14,641 nt of DNA from JAKEGN01 sp964465665 (GCA_964465665.1 CAYXKM010000268.1:1-14641), one strand, 5' to 3'. Counted from the stretch's first letter, positions 1 through 6,515 are shown. Notes: a model not told the origin generated them from the letters alone. Numbers and translations are program-made.

Positions 1-1026
1 GGTGGACTTCTGCAGCGACGCGCCCCAAGCAGCAATTTTCCTGCCGATGGCAACGGCGCGATCACACAGTTTTTCGTTCTCGATGATATCGATCACGGCC
101 AGTCCGGCAGCGCAGCCGACCGGAGGTCCGCCGTAGGTACCGCCCAGACCGCCGACGAGCGGCGCATCCATGATCGCCGCTTTGCCGACTACGCCGGACA
201 ACGGAAGCCCGCCGCCGATGCTCTTCGCCACGGTCATAAGGTCCGGTTCGACGCCGGCATGCTCGATCGCAAACCATTTGCCCGTCCGTGCAAATCCGCT
301 CTGGATCTCGTCGGCAATCAGCACGATGCCATGCTCGTCGCAAATTTTTCTGAGTGCCTGCAGGAAAGACGCCGGCGCCGCGTAGAATCCGCCCTCCCCC
401 TGCACCGGTTCGATGATCATGGCCGCAATCCGCGACGGTTCGATGTCGGACTTGAACAGCGCATCCAGTGCCGCTAACGAAGCTTCGGCAGTTTTTCCAT
501 GGTATTCAATAGGATACGGAATATGGTAAATATCCGGCGGGAACGGGCCGAAACCGGCCTTGTACGGTGAGACCTTGCCGGTCAGCGCCATGCCCATCAT
601 CGTTCGGCCATGGAAAGCGCCGGAAAAAGCAATCACGCCGGTACGCCGGGTGTGATAGCGAGCGATTTTGATCGCATTTTCGACGGCCTCGACCCCGGTC
701 GTCAGAAACAGTGCTTTTTTTGGCGTCGGGCCCGGCGCGAGCTCGTTCAGTCGTTCTGCCAGGCGAATATAGACTTCGTACGGCGTCACCTGGAAACAGG
801 GGTGGCTGAACCGGTCGAGCTGCGCTTTCACCGCGGCGATTACTTTGGGGTGATTGTGGCCGACGTTGTTGACGGCAATGCCCGTCGCAAGATCGATGTA
901 GCGGTTGCCCTCGACATCCCAGATTTCGGCACCGAGTGCTTTTTCTGCGAAAACAGTGTGTTGCGTGCCGACACCGCGTGCCACGGCGGCGTTGCGGCGT
1001 TCCAGCAACTGTTTGTTCGTGCTCAT
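1..1026 (-). CDS. gabT: 4-aminobutyrate (GABA) aminotransferase-like, class III PLP enzyme; C-terminus outside window
   Basis: This cytoplasmic PLP-dependent omega-aminotransferase probably moves the amino group of GABA or a related omega-amine to 2-oxoglutarate. 342 residues are visible; the family is about 425, so roughly 85 C-terminal residues lie off the left edge. Positions match E. coli GabT numbering as known for the family: I50, R141 (GAFHGR), E211 (QGEGG) and the Schiff-base lysine K268 in VAKSIGGG. The DE pair at 239-240 (IADEIQSG) is the cofactor-binding region. The Arg398 equivalent cannot be checked. Small departures are GVEAVEN for the usual GAEAVEN, and TYGGPPVGC for TYAGSPIAC. 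The ATG at 1026 has an AAGGA Shine-Dalgarno 7 nt upstream. It is divergent from an aldehyde dehydrogenase, which fits a transaminase-dehydrogenase pathway. Other omega-amine substrates (5-aminovalerate, beta-alanine, diamines) cannot be excluded. Confidence 0.88.
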   Translation of the reverse strand, partial: MSTNKQLLERRNAAVARGVGTQHTVFAEKALGAEIWDVEGNRYIDLATGIAVNNVGHNHPKVIAAVKAQLDRFSHPCFQVTPYEVYIRLAERLNELAPGPTPKKALFLTTGVEAVENAIKIARYHTRRTGVIAFSGAFHGRTMMGMALTGKVSPYKAGFGPFPPDIYHIPYPIEYHGKTAEASLAALDALFKSDIEPSRIAAMIIEPVQGEGGFYAAPASFLQALRKICDEHGIVLIADEIQSGFARTGKWFAIEHAGVEPDLMTVAKSIGGGLPLSGVVGKAAIMDAPLVGGLGGTYGGPPVGCAAGLAVIDIIENEKLCDRAVAIGRKIAAWGASLQKST

Positions 1027-1052
1027 CGAATTTTCCTTGCGCAGGTTCAGTC

Positions 1053-1070
1053 GGCCGGCCATTGCCGGCC
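1053..1070. repeat. GC-rich inverted repeat in the aminotransferase leader
   Basis: A perfect 7-bp stem (GGCCGGC, then CATT, then GCCGGCC) sits 27 bp before the aminotransferase start. It overlaps the expected transcription start of the candidate promoter at 1075-1103. It could be an operator or a 5'-end mRNA hairpin. There is no T-run, so a terminator is unlikely. Confidence 0.5.
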
Positions 1071-1074
1071 TGCT

Positions 1075-1103
1075 ATGCTAATGCCCGAGGTGACGGTTGT
1101 CAT
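1075..1103 (-). promoter_or_regulatory. Candidate sigma70 promoter of the aminotransferase
   Basis: Read on the minus strand, an ATGACA -35 box (1098-1103, 5 of 6 matches) is separated by exactly 17 bp from a TAGCAT -10 box (1075-1080, 4 of 6). The start would fall near 1068, giving a leader of about 40 nt that contains the hairpin at 1053-1070. This is a prediction from consensus only. Confidence 0.5.
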
Positions 1104-1167
1104 CCGCGGCGCCGCCCTGCCAGCCTTTCCTTAACTCGTGAGTAACGACCGCCCCGGCCGATTACGC

Positions 1168-1173
1168 TATTAT
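1168..1173 (+). promoter_or_regulatory. Candidate -10 box of the aldehyde dehydrogenase promoter
   Basis: TATTAT lies 28 bp before the dehydrogenase start, in the 175-bp divergent intergenic region. The matching -35 position (1145-1150, ACGACC) is weak, so transcription may need an activator. A Shine-Dalgarno AGGAG at 1191-1195 precedes the ATG. Confidence 0.35.
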
Positions 1174-1201
1174 TCGCGGCTGCTTTACACAGGAGCAAAC
1201 G

Positions 1202-2641
1202 ATGCGCGAGATGCTGCAATTCTATATTGACGGACGCTGGGTGGATCCGGTCGTACCCCGACCCTTCCATGTCATCAATCCGGCCACCGAGGAAGTCTGC
1301 GGACGAATCAGCCTCGGTTCGGCAAAAGACGTCGACCTTGCAGTCGCGGCAGCCTGCAGGGCGCAGGACGCTTACGCACAGACCACACGGCAGCAGCGCC
1401 TCGATCTGCTCGATGCCATACTCGATGAATTCAGGAAGCGCCACGACGACGTGGCCCGTGCCGTCATGGAGGAGATGGGTGCACCGTGGCTGCTGGCCCG
1501 CGATGCGCAGGCGGCGAGCGGTCCGCAGCACATCAAGGCGGCGCGCGATGCGCTGAAAGACTACATATTCGAAGAACGTCACGGCACCACGCTTATCGTC
1601 AGGGAGCCGATCGGACCGTGTGCGCTGATTACGCCGTGGAACTGGCCGGTCAACCAGATTGCATGCAAAGTCGCTCCGGCGCTCGCCGCCGGTTGCACGA
1701 TGGTGTTGAAACCCAGCGAGATCGCACCGTTCGATGCCATGATCTTTGCCGAAATCCTGCATGCTGCCGGAGTGCCGGCCGGGGTGTTCAACCTCGTAAA
1801 CGGCGACGGTGCCGGTGTCGGTTCGGCATTGAGCAGCCACCCGGATATCGCAATGGTTTCCTTCACCGGCTCGACCCGTGCCGGCGTAGCCGTAGCACAG
1901 AATGCCGCGCCGACCGTCAAGCGCGTTGCCCAGGAACTCGGGGGCAAATCGGCAAACATCATTCTCGAGGATGCGGATTTCGCCAAAGCGGTTGCCAAAG
2001 GCGCTGCCGAATGCTTCGAAAACACCGGCCAGTCCTGCAATGCGCCGACGCGCATGCTGGTGCCTCGGAAACGCATGGCCGATGCAACGGAAATCGCCGT
2101 GCGTAGCGCCAACGGCGTCAAAACCGGCGATCCGACCGACGAAAAAACCGACATGGGCCCGGTCGTCTCCGAATTGCAATGGAACAAGGTCCAGGCACTG
2201 ATCCAGAAAGGCATCGACGAAGGCGCGAAGCTCGCGACCGGCGGCACCGGGCGACCGAAAGGACTCTCGCGCGGGTATTTTGTGAAACCCACGGTCTTTA
2301 CCGATGTCAACAACGACATGACCATTGCCCGCGAGGAAATTTTCGGACCTGTGCTCGCGATCATTCCCTATGACAGCGAAGACGAGGCGATTCGTATCGC
2401 CAATGACACGCCCTATGGCCTGTCAGGTTACGTCAGTTCGGGAAACCTCGATCGGGCGCGGCGGGTCGCCAGCCGGCTGCGGACCGGCATGGTGCACATC
2501 AACGGTGCGTCGCTGGATTCCATGGCGCCGTTCGGCGGCTACAAACAATCCGGCAACGGCCGCGAATGGGGACCCCGCGGCATCGACGAATTTCTCGAGG
2601 TCAAGTCCGTTTACGGTTACGAGGCCCGGAAGGCGGGATGA
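1202..2641 (+). CDS. NAD(P)-dependent aldehyde dehydrogenase
   Basis: A 479-residue cytoplasmic member of the ALDH superfamily, full length for the family, that oxidises an aldehyde to its acid. Visible residues are the oxyanion Asn147 in TPWNWP, Lys170 in VLKPSE, the Rossmann GSTRAG at 223-228, general base Glu245 in QELGG, catalytic Cys279 in GQSCNAPTR and Glu379 in EEIFGP. The start is an ATG with AGGAG 6 nt upstream. Its position divergent from a GABA-type transaminase suggests that it oxidises a semialdehyde made by that enzyme. However, the active-site context GQSCNAPTR differs from canonical succinic semialdehyde dehydrogenases (GQxCVCANR type). It is closer to the broad ALDH group that includes aliphatic and aromatic aldehyde enzymes. 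The substrate is therefore unresolved. Confidence 0.9.
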   Translation: MREMLQFYIDGRWVDPVVPRPFHVINPATEEVCGRISLGSAKDVDLAVAAACRAQDAYAQTTRQQRLDLLDAILDEFRKRHDDVARAVMEEMGAPWLLARDAQAASGPQHIKAARDALKDYIFEERHGTTLIVREPIGPCALITPWNWPVNQIACKVAPALAAGCTMVLKPSEIAPFDAMIFAEILHAAGVPAGVFNLVNGDGAGVGSALSSHPDIAMVSFTGSTRAGVAVAQNAAPTVKRVAQELGGKSANIILEDADFAKAVAKGAAECFENTGQSCNAPTRMLVPRKRMADATEIAVRSANGVKTGDPTDEKTDMGPVVSELQWNKVQALIQKGIDEGAKLATGGTGRPKGLSRGYFVKPTVFTDVNNDMTIAREEIFGPVLAIIPYDSEDEAIRIANDTPYGLSGYVSSGNLDRARRVASRLRTGMVHINGASLDSMAPFGGYKQSGNGREWGPRGIDEFLEVKSVYGYEARKAG

Positions 2642-2650
2642 TCATAAATT

Positions 2651-2683
2651 CAAACGGGTCAATGCAAACTGGTCAATGCAAAC
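2651..2683 (+). repeat. 14-nt tandem repeat between the dehydrogenase and lipoprotein genes
   Basis: The unit CAAACNGGTCAATG occurs at 2651-2664 and 2665-2678, followed by a partial third copy CAAACGG. The two full units differ at one position. It fills much of the 52-bp gap before the lipoprotein start. Each unit contains an ATG; only the second (2676) is in frame with the lipoprotein. It is probably a small slippage duplication that shifts the spacing of the leader. Confidence 0.8.
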
Positions 2684-2693
2684 GGACGAAAGC

Positions 2694-4034
2694 ATGTTGA
2701 AAGCATCGGTATCATTACTGCTCGCGGCGCTGGCGGCGATCGGGCTCGGCGCCTGCACCGAAACTTCCCGTCCGGAGGCATCGGGCAAAGGCAATTTGCG
2801 TGGCATCAATGCCATTATCTCCGCACCCGACGTCATCTTTCTCATCGAGGAACGGGCGCTCGCCGGCCTGGAATACAAGGGTGGATCGTCATCGCGTTTC
2901 GACAACCTCCCGTACAACATCAACTTCGATGTCGTGCTTGCCGGCGATACGACCCGCACGCGCATCGCCACCGAAGCCGTCAACGTGGTTGCCAACAACG
3001 AATACGTGTTTGCGCTGACAGGCGAGCTTGCCTCACCGGACGTATTGCGGTTCGAATACCCGGAACGTCAGTGGAGCAGCGGCGAAACCGTGTTCGAGAT
3101 CCGGACACTGCACCTGGCGGAGACCGGTGCGGCACTCGATGTCTATTTCGCGGCGCCCGATACCGTGCCGGTAATCGCTGAACGCCGGGCAACGCTGGCT
3201 TTTGGCGAACTGTCGGCCGCATTCGAAGTTCCTGCCGGCGACTACGAATTCGTCCTGACGACACAGGATGCTCCGAACGACATTCGGTACCGCTCGCGTC
3301 CCGTCAGCCAGACAGGCGGAACCTCGCTTGTGTACAGCATTTTCGATGCCGATCCTTCGATCACCGGCAATCTGAGTGTTCGGGTAATGGGCGCCGGTGG
3401 CGCGAGCACGGAGCTCGCGGACGACAACATCCCGCCGACGGTTCGGCTAATGCACGCGTCGATTGCAACCGGCAATGTCGACCTGTACGCGAACGACGAC
3501 TTCACGGCGCCCCTGGTTGGTGACGTCGCATACGGCGAGCTCACAGCGGATTTGGATTTCGGCCTAACGGCCGTGCCACTGACTTTCACGCCCGCCGGCG
3601 ATACCGGAGTGCTATTGCTCGAGGATGTTCTGACAGTGCTGCCAGGCTCGCGCAACAGCTTGTTCCTGATCGGCGCTGCCGGCGAACTCGATATTATTGC
3701 ATTTCAGGAGGAGCGGAGACCCATCGAGACCACCGGACGATTCCGGCTTGTGCATCTTGCAGACAATGTCGCTCTGGTCGATCTTTATATTTTCGATGCC
3801 ACAGAAGTCATACCCGATGTGTTTCCGCGCTTCTTCAGCCTGCCTTTCCGTGCGACAACCGGGTATGCAAACCTTGACGCAGGAAGTTACCAGATAGCGA
3901 TAACCCTGCCGGGTGAAAAGGACATCATTGGCGGCCCGCTGACACTCGACCTCGCGCTCGGCGACATCGCCGAACTGGCGTTGTTGGATACGCCCGACCC
4001 CAACGTCTTCGATCTGATCGTTTACGACAACTGA
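2694..4034 (+). CDS. Outer-membrane lipoprotein with DUF4397-type repeats
   Basis: A 446-residue exported protein. The N-terminus has a basic residue, a hydrophobic stretch and a lipobox LGAC with the acylated Cys at 21. The +2 residue is Thr, so outer-membrane sorting is expected. Four internal repeats begin near residues 35, 136, 250 and 350. Three share an R-hydrophobic-x-H-x-A start and a D-hydrophobic-Y strand (LDVYF, NVDLYA, LVDLYI), and the first is degenerate. This is the DUF4397 pattern of beta-sandwich domains of unknown role. The frame is open upstream through the dehydrogenase, but the signal peptide fixes the start at the ATG 2694 or, less likely, at 2676; GGACGA 4 nt before 2694 is a weak ribosome site. 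The 52-bp gap suggests co-transcription with the dehydrogenase. No enzymatic function can be assigned. Confidence 0.85.
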   Translation: MLKASVSLLLAALAAIGLGACTETSRPEASGKGNLRGINAIISAPDVIFLIEERALAGLEYKGGSSSRFDNLPYNINFDVVLAGDTTRTRIATEAVNVVANNEYVFALTGELASPDVLRFEYPERQWSSGETVFEIRTLHLAETGAALDVYFAAPDTVPVIAERRATLAFGELSAAFEVPAGDYEFVLTTQDAPNDIRYRSRPVSQTGGTSLVYSIFDADPSITGNLSVRVMGAGGASTELADDNIPPTVRLMHASIATGNVDLYANDDFTAPLVGDVAYGELTADLDFGLTAVPLTFTPAGDTGVLLLEDVLTVLPGSRNSLFLIGAAGELDIIAFQEERRPIETTGRFRLVHLADNVALVDLYIFDATEVIPDVFPRFFSLPFRATTGYANLDAGSYQIAITLPGEKDIIGGPLTLDLALGDIAELALLDTPDPNVFDLIVYDN

Positions 4035-4053
4035 CCGGCGCACGCAGCGCCGG
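4035..4053. terminator. Hairpin between convergent genes
   Basis: CCGGCGC and GCGCCGG form a 7-bp stem around a 5-nt ACGCA loop, immediately after the lipoprotein stop and just before the convergent acr3 stop (4056-4058). It is placed to stop transcription from both sides, but neither strand has a clear T-run. It may work only as a weak or Rho-assisted terminator. Confidence 0.5.
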
Positions 4054-4055
4054 CA

Positions 4056-5135
4056 TCAGTTGATTGGCCGCTGCCCGGCTCGAAGCTGTACGCGCCGGCC
4101 CGACTCGTACCAACCTTTGGTCGCGCCGACGATCCGCACAACGCTCAACATGACCGGCACTTCGATCAGTACGCCGACAACGGTCGCCAGTGCCGCGCCG
4201 GAATTCAGGCCAAACAGGCTGATGGCTGCAGCGACAGCAAGCTCGAAAAAGTTGCTTGCGCCAATCAATGCAGAAGGTCCGGCGACGCAGTGCGCCTCGC
4301 CGCTTGCGCGGTTCAGCAGGTAGGCCAGTCCGGAATTGAAATAAACCTGTATAAGGATCGGCACAGCGAGCATGGCAATGATCAACGGCTGCCCGATGAT
4401 TTGCTCGCCCTGGAAACCGAACAACAGCACGAGGGTTGCCAGCAGCGCGATCAGGGAAACCGGCTGCAAGCGGGCGAGAAGCTGCTGCAACGGCTGCTCG
4501 TTGCCATCCGCCGTGAGGCGACGGCGAATCAGCTGCGCGATGATGATCGGTACGACAATATAGAGAACGACGGAAAGCAGCAGCGTGTCCCAGGGCACGG
4601 TGATGGCCGACAGCCCGAGCAGCAGCGCCACGATCGGTGCATAGGCGAAAATCATGATGAGGTCGTTCAACGCAACCTGGCTCAGCGTGAAATGCGGTTC
4701 GCCGTCGGACAAGTTGCTCCAGACGAAGACCATCGCCGTGCACGGCGCTGCGGCAAGCAGGATCAGGCCGGCGATGTACGAAGCAATCTGCTCTTCCGGC
4801 AGGTACGGCCGGAACACCACGCCGATGAAAAGCCAGCCAAGAACCGCCATGGAAAACGGCTTCACCGCCCAGTTGATAAACAGCGTGACGCCAATGCCGC
4901 GCCAGTACGCCATGACCCCGGCCAACGCTGCGGGATCGATCTTGATTAGCATTGGAATGATCATGAGCCAGATCAGGATCGCGACCGGCAGATTGACCTT
5001 CGCGATTTCGGCTGCTGCAACGCCATTGAAAAGACCCGGGAAAAAATGTCCCGCAGTGATGCCGGCGACGATGCAGGCAATTACCCACAACGTCAGGAAG
5101 CGTTCGAATACGTTCATGGGGGCCGGTCCCGTCAT
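4056..5135 (-). CDS. acr3: Acr3-family arsenite efflux permease
   Basis: A 359-residue inner-membrane protein with about ten hydrophobic segments that extrudes arsenite using the proton gradient. Family landmarks are Cys132 in APCTAMVFVWS, the LNDLIMIFAYAP segment at 156-167, and Glu299 in GASNFFELAVA. In Acr3 of Alkaliphilus, the equivalent Cys and Glu are reported as essential. The ATG at 5135 overlaps the arsC stop as ATGA, and no good Shine-Dalgarno is visible, so translation is probably coupled to arsC. A second in-frame ATG at 5117 (MNVFERFLTLW) resembles the usual family start, so six N-terminal residues are uncertain. It is the last gene of the arsR-arsI-arsC-acr3 operon. The unrelated ArsB permease is excluded by these motifs. 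Confidence 0.93.
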   Translation of the reverse strand: MTGPAPMNVFERFLTLWVIACIVAGITAGHFFPGLFNGVAAAEIAKVNLPVAILIWLMIIPMLIKIDPAALAGVMAYWRGIGVTLFINWAVKPFSMAVLGWLFIGVVFRPYLPEEQIASYIAGLILLAAAPCTAMVFVWSNLSDGEPHFTLSQVALNDLIMIFAYAPIVALLLGLSAITVPWDTLLLSVVLYIVVPIIIAQLIRRRLTADGNEQPLQQLLARLQPVSLIALLATLVLLFGFQGEQIIGQPLIIAMLAVPILIQVYFNSGLAYLLNRASGEAHCVAGPSALIGASNFFELAVAAAISLFGLNSGAALATVVGVLIEVPVMLSVVRIVGATKGWYESGRRVQLRAGQRPIN

Positions 5136-5686
5136 CGGGGGACGGCGCCGGCTATCGAGATGGAGTTGGAGTTGGAGTTGGCAATGGCGCGCAATTCCTT
5201 CTGCAAGTTGGTCCTGTCGAGCTTCCCCACCGGCAGCGCAACCAGCATCCTCATCCGGTGCAGCAGCACCCGGTACGCCTCGTCGAACGCACGCCGTACA
5301 TCGTCATCGGTGCCTTTGACGGCCGCCGGGTCCGGTATGCCCCAGTGAGCTGTGACCGGCGCACCGTGCCACAACGGACAACTCTCTTTTGCCGCGCTGT
5401 CACAAACCGTGATGACGATATCCATGCGCGGAGCCATCGCGCCTGAAAATTCGTCCCAGGATTTCGAGCGCAATCCGCTGGTCGGGTGACCGGCGGATTC
5501 GAGCTGCCGCAACGCGGCCGGATTCACTTTGCCGGCCGGCTGGCTGCCGGCACTGAATGCCCTGAAGCGGCCTTGTCCGAGCGAATTCAGTATCGCTTCG
5601 GCCATGATGCTGCGCGCCGAGTTCCCGGTGCACAGAATGAGCACATTTTTGGGCACGTTTTTAGCCGCGGGCATCGTTGCAATCAT
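5132..5686 (-). CDS. arsC: Arsenate reductase, low-molecular-weight phosphatase fold
   Basis: A 184-residue cytoplasmic enzyme that reduces As(V) to As(III) for export by the adjacent Acr3. The phosphatase loop CTGNSARS gives nucleophile Cys19 and Arg25 (CX5R). Relay cysteines are Cys95 (TVCDSA) and Cys103 (ESCPLW), matching the three-cysteine relay of this class, and Asp119 in HWGIPDP is the probable general acid. Whether thioredoxin or glutaredoxin recycles it cannot be read here. The frame is open to 5833, but the ATG at 5686 overlaps the arsI stop as ATGA and best fits the family. The C-terminal tail contains an NSNSNS run encoded by a hexanucleotide repeat, beyond the conserved fold. It overlaps acr3 by 4 nt. 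Confidence 0.93.
   Translation of the reverse strand: MIATMPAAKNVPKNVLILCTGNSARSIMAEAILNSLGQGRFRAFSAGSQPAGKVNPAALRQLESAGHPTSGLRSKSWDEFSGAMAPRMDIVITVCDSAAKESCPLWHGAPVTAHWGIPDPAAVKGTDDDVRRAFDEAYRVLLHRMRMLVALPVGKLDRTNLQKELRAIANSNSNSISIAGAVPR
5161..5178. repeat. Hexanucleotide repeat in the 3' end of arsC
   Basis: TGGAGT is repeated three times perfectly, with a degenerate fourth unit TGGCAA. On the minus strand it encodes repeated Asn-Ser in the ArsC tail. Unit gain or loss keeps the frame, so it would change only tail length. Confidence 0.85.
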
Positions 5687-6108
5687 GCGCAGCAGCGTTT
5701 CCCGGCCGTTACCGTATCGGCCGACGGCGTACCGCAACCGAAGTTCGCGATCTGTTCGTGCGTTACGAAGTTTTCCCAGGCGACGTCGTCCGGGTCGCGG
5801 ACCCAGGTCTTGGTGGAGCGTGCGTAACAGCATTCGGTGTCCGGCTGGTCGACCGTCGCCTCGCCGGCTTTGGTCAGGCGTTGGCGAATTTCCGCCAGTT
5901 CCTCAATCGTGTCAGCCTGAAGGCCGACGTGCTGGATGCCACGCTTTCCGCTGCTCTGCGTAATCGAGAAGTTGAGGCGCGGATCCTCCAGCATCCATTT
6001 TGCATAGTCGTCTTTCGAGACGGCCGGTGCCTCGCCAAACAGGCCGGTGTAAAACTGTCGCGACTGGGCAAGGTCGGCGACGCTGACATTGACGTGAAAA
6101 CGCTTCAT
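5683..6108 (-). CDS. arsI: ArsI/CadI-family VOC metalloenzyme, probable C-As lyase
   Basis: A 141-residue vicinal-oxygen-chelate fold protein. ArsI enzymes are Fe(II)-dependent dioxygenases that cleave the C-As bond of trivalent organoarsenicals such as methylarsenite. Candidate metal ligands are His5 (RFHVNV), His60 (IQHVGL) and Glu112 (WENFV). The organoarsenical-binding vicinal cysteines are Cys93-Cys94 in TECCYA. These agree closely with the known H5/H62/E115 and C96-C97 pattern. The tail adds Cys125 and a terminal CCA, more thiols than the core needs. The ATG at 6108 has GAGGA 7 nt upstream and overlaps the arsR stop as ATGA; the frame is open to 6192 but that extension has no family support. 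Cadmium-inducible CadI-like proteins are relatives, but the ars context favours arsenic. Confidence 0.87.
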   Translation of the reverse strand: MKRFHVNVSVADLAQSRQFYTGLFGEAPAVSKDDYAKWMLEDPRLNFSITQSSGKRGIQHVGLQADTIEELAEIRQRLTKAGEATVDQPDTECCYARSTKTWVRDPDDVAWENFVTHEQIANFGCGTPSADTVTAGKRCCA

Positions 6109-6461
6109 TGACTTATCCTCGTTGTGGGTGTGCAAACCTGGTTCACCGATTCCGTAAGCGGACTGCAGACCTGCGAACTGCCGGCACAGCAATCCTCAAC
6201 CAGAAACGTCACCAGGCTTCGCACGGTGTCGTAGTTCGCCCGGTAAACCACCTGCCGGCCGCGGCGCTCGCTGTCGATGAGGCCGGCGGCATGCAGGATG
6301 CGAAGATGGCTGGACATGGTGTTCTGCCGGGAACTCAAGCTGTCGGCAATTTCGCCGGCAGGCAGGCCCTCAGGCCCGGCCTGGACCAGGAGTCGAAAGA
6401 CCCACAGCCGGGTTTCGTGCGAGAGCGCAGTAAGGGCTTCCAGGGCAGTGTTTACTTCCAT
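6105..6461 (-). CDS. arsR: ArsR/SmtB-family arsenite-responsive repressor
   Basis: A 118-residue winged-helix repressor. The recognition region is SSRQNTMSSHLRILHAAGLI at about 43-62, followed by the wing ERRGRQVVYR. The classical ELCVCDL metal site of plasmid ArsR is absent. Instead, Cys91-Cys92 and Cys99 lie near the C-terminus, with a further Cys110. This resembles the A. ferrooxidans type (C95, C96, C102), where As(III) binds C-terminal thiols. The frame stays open to a TTG at 6497, but that codon is part of the -35 box, so the ATG at 6461 is chosen. There is no Shine-Dalgarno, and the promoter geometry implies a leaderless message. It probably represses its own operon through the inverted repeat at 6460-6483. 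Confidence 0.93.
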   Translation of the reverse strand: MEVNTALEALTALSHETRLWVFRLLVQAGPEGLPAGEIADSLSSRQNTMSSHLRILHAAGLIDSERRGRQVVYRANYDTVRSLVTFLVEDCCAGSSQVCSPLTESVNQVCTPTTRISQ

Positions 6462-6483
6462 ATATCGGAGTTTCCCGATATAT
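6460..6483. promoter_or_regulatory. Probable ArsR operator (inverted repeat)
   Basis: Perfect 9-bp arms ATATATCGG (6460-6468) and CCGATATAT (6475-6483) flank a 6-bp spacer. The spacer coincides with the predicted -10 box, and the left arm overlaps the arsR start codon. A nested 10-bp palindrome CGATATATCG lies at 6476-6485. ArsR dimers bind imperfect AT-rich palindromes of this kind at their own promoters, so autorepression by blocking the promoter is inferred. Confidence 0.75.
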
Positions 6484-6497
6484 CGATTATTTGTCAA
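6469..6497 (-). promoter_or_regulatory. ars operon promoter
   Basis: On the minus strand a consensus TTGACA -35 box (6492-6497) is followed, after 17 bp, by GAAACT (6469-6474), a poor -10. The expected start is near 6462, one base before the arsR ATG at 6461, giving a leader of zero to one nucleotide. The promoter lies in the 54-bp gap behind the diguanylate cyclase gene. Confidence 0.6.
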
Positions 6498-6515
6498 GCC
6501 CCGAGGCGAGGATCC

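Noticed and set aside
1100..2364. Minus-strand frames of 359 and 261 codons opposite the aldehyde dehydrogenase
   Set aside because: The plus-strand frame carries every ALDH catalytic residue. The opposite frames have no recognisable domain.
2325..2693. Upstream extension of the lipoprotein frame through the end of the aldehyde dehydrogenase
   Set aside because: The extension overlaps the conserved C-terminus of the dehydrogenase in another frame and would bury the signal peptide. The lipobox fixes the start near 2694.
5687..5833. Longer N-terminus for ArsC
   Set aside because: It overlaps the conserved C-terminal half of ArsI, is Arg-rich and unlike the family. The ATGA overlap start at 5686 is far better.
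6462..6497. TTG start at 6497 giving a 12-residue longer ArsR
   Set aside because: The TTG is part of the TTGACA -35 box and has no ribosome site. The ArsR family fold begins at the ATG 6461.
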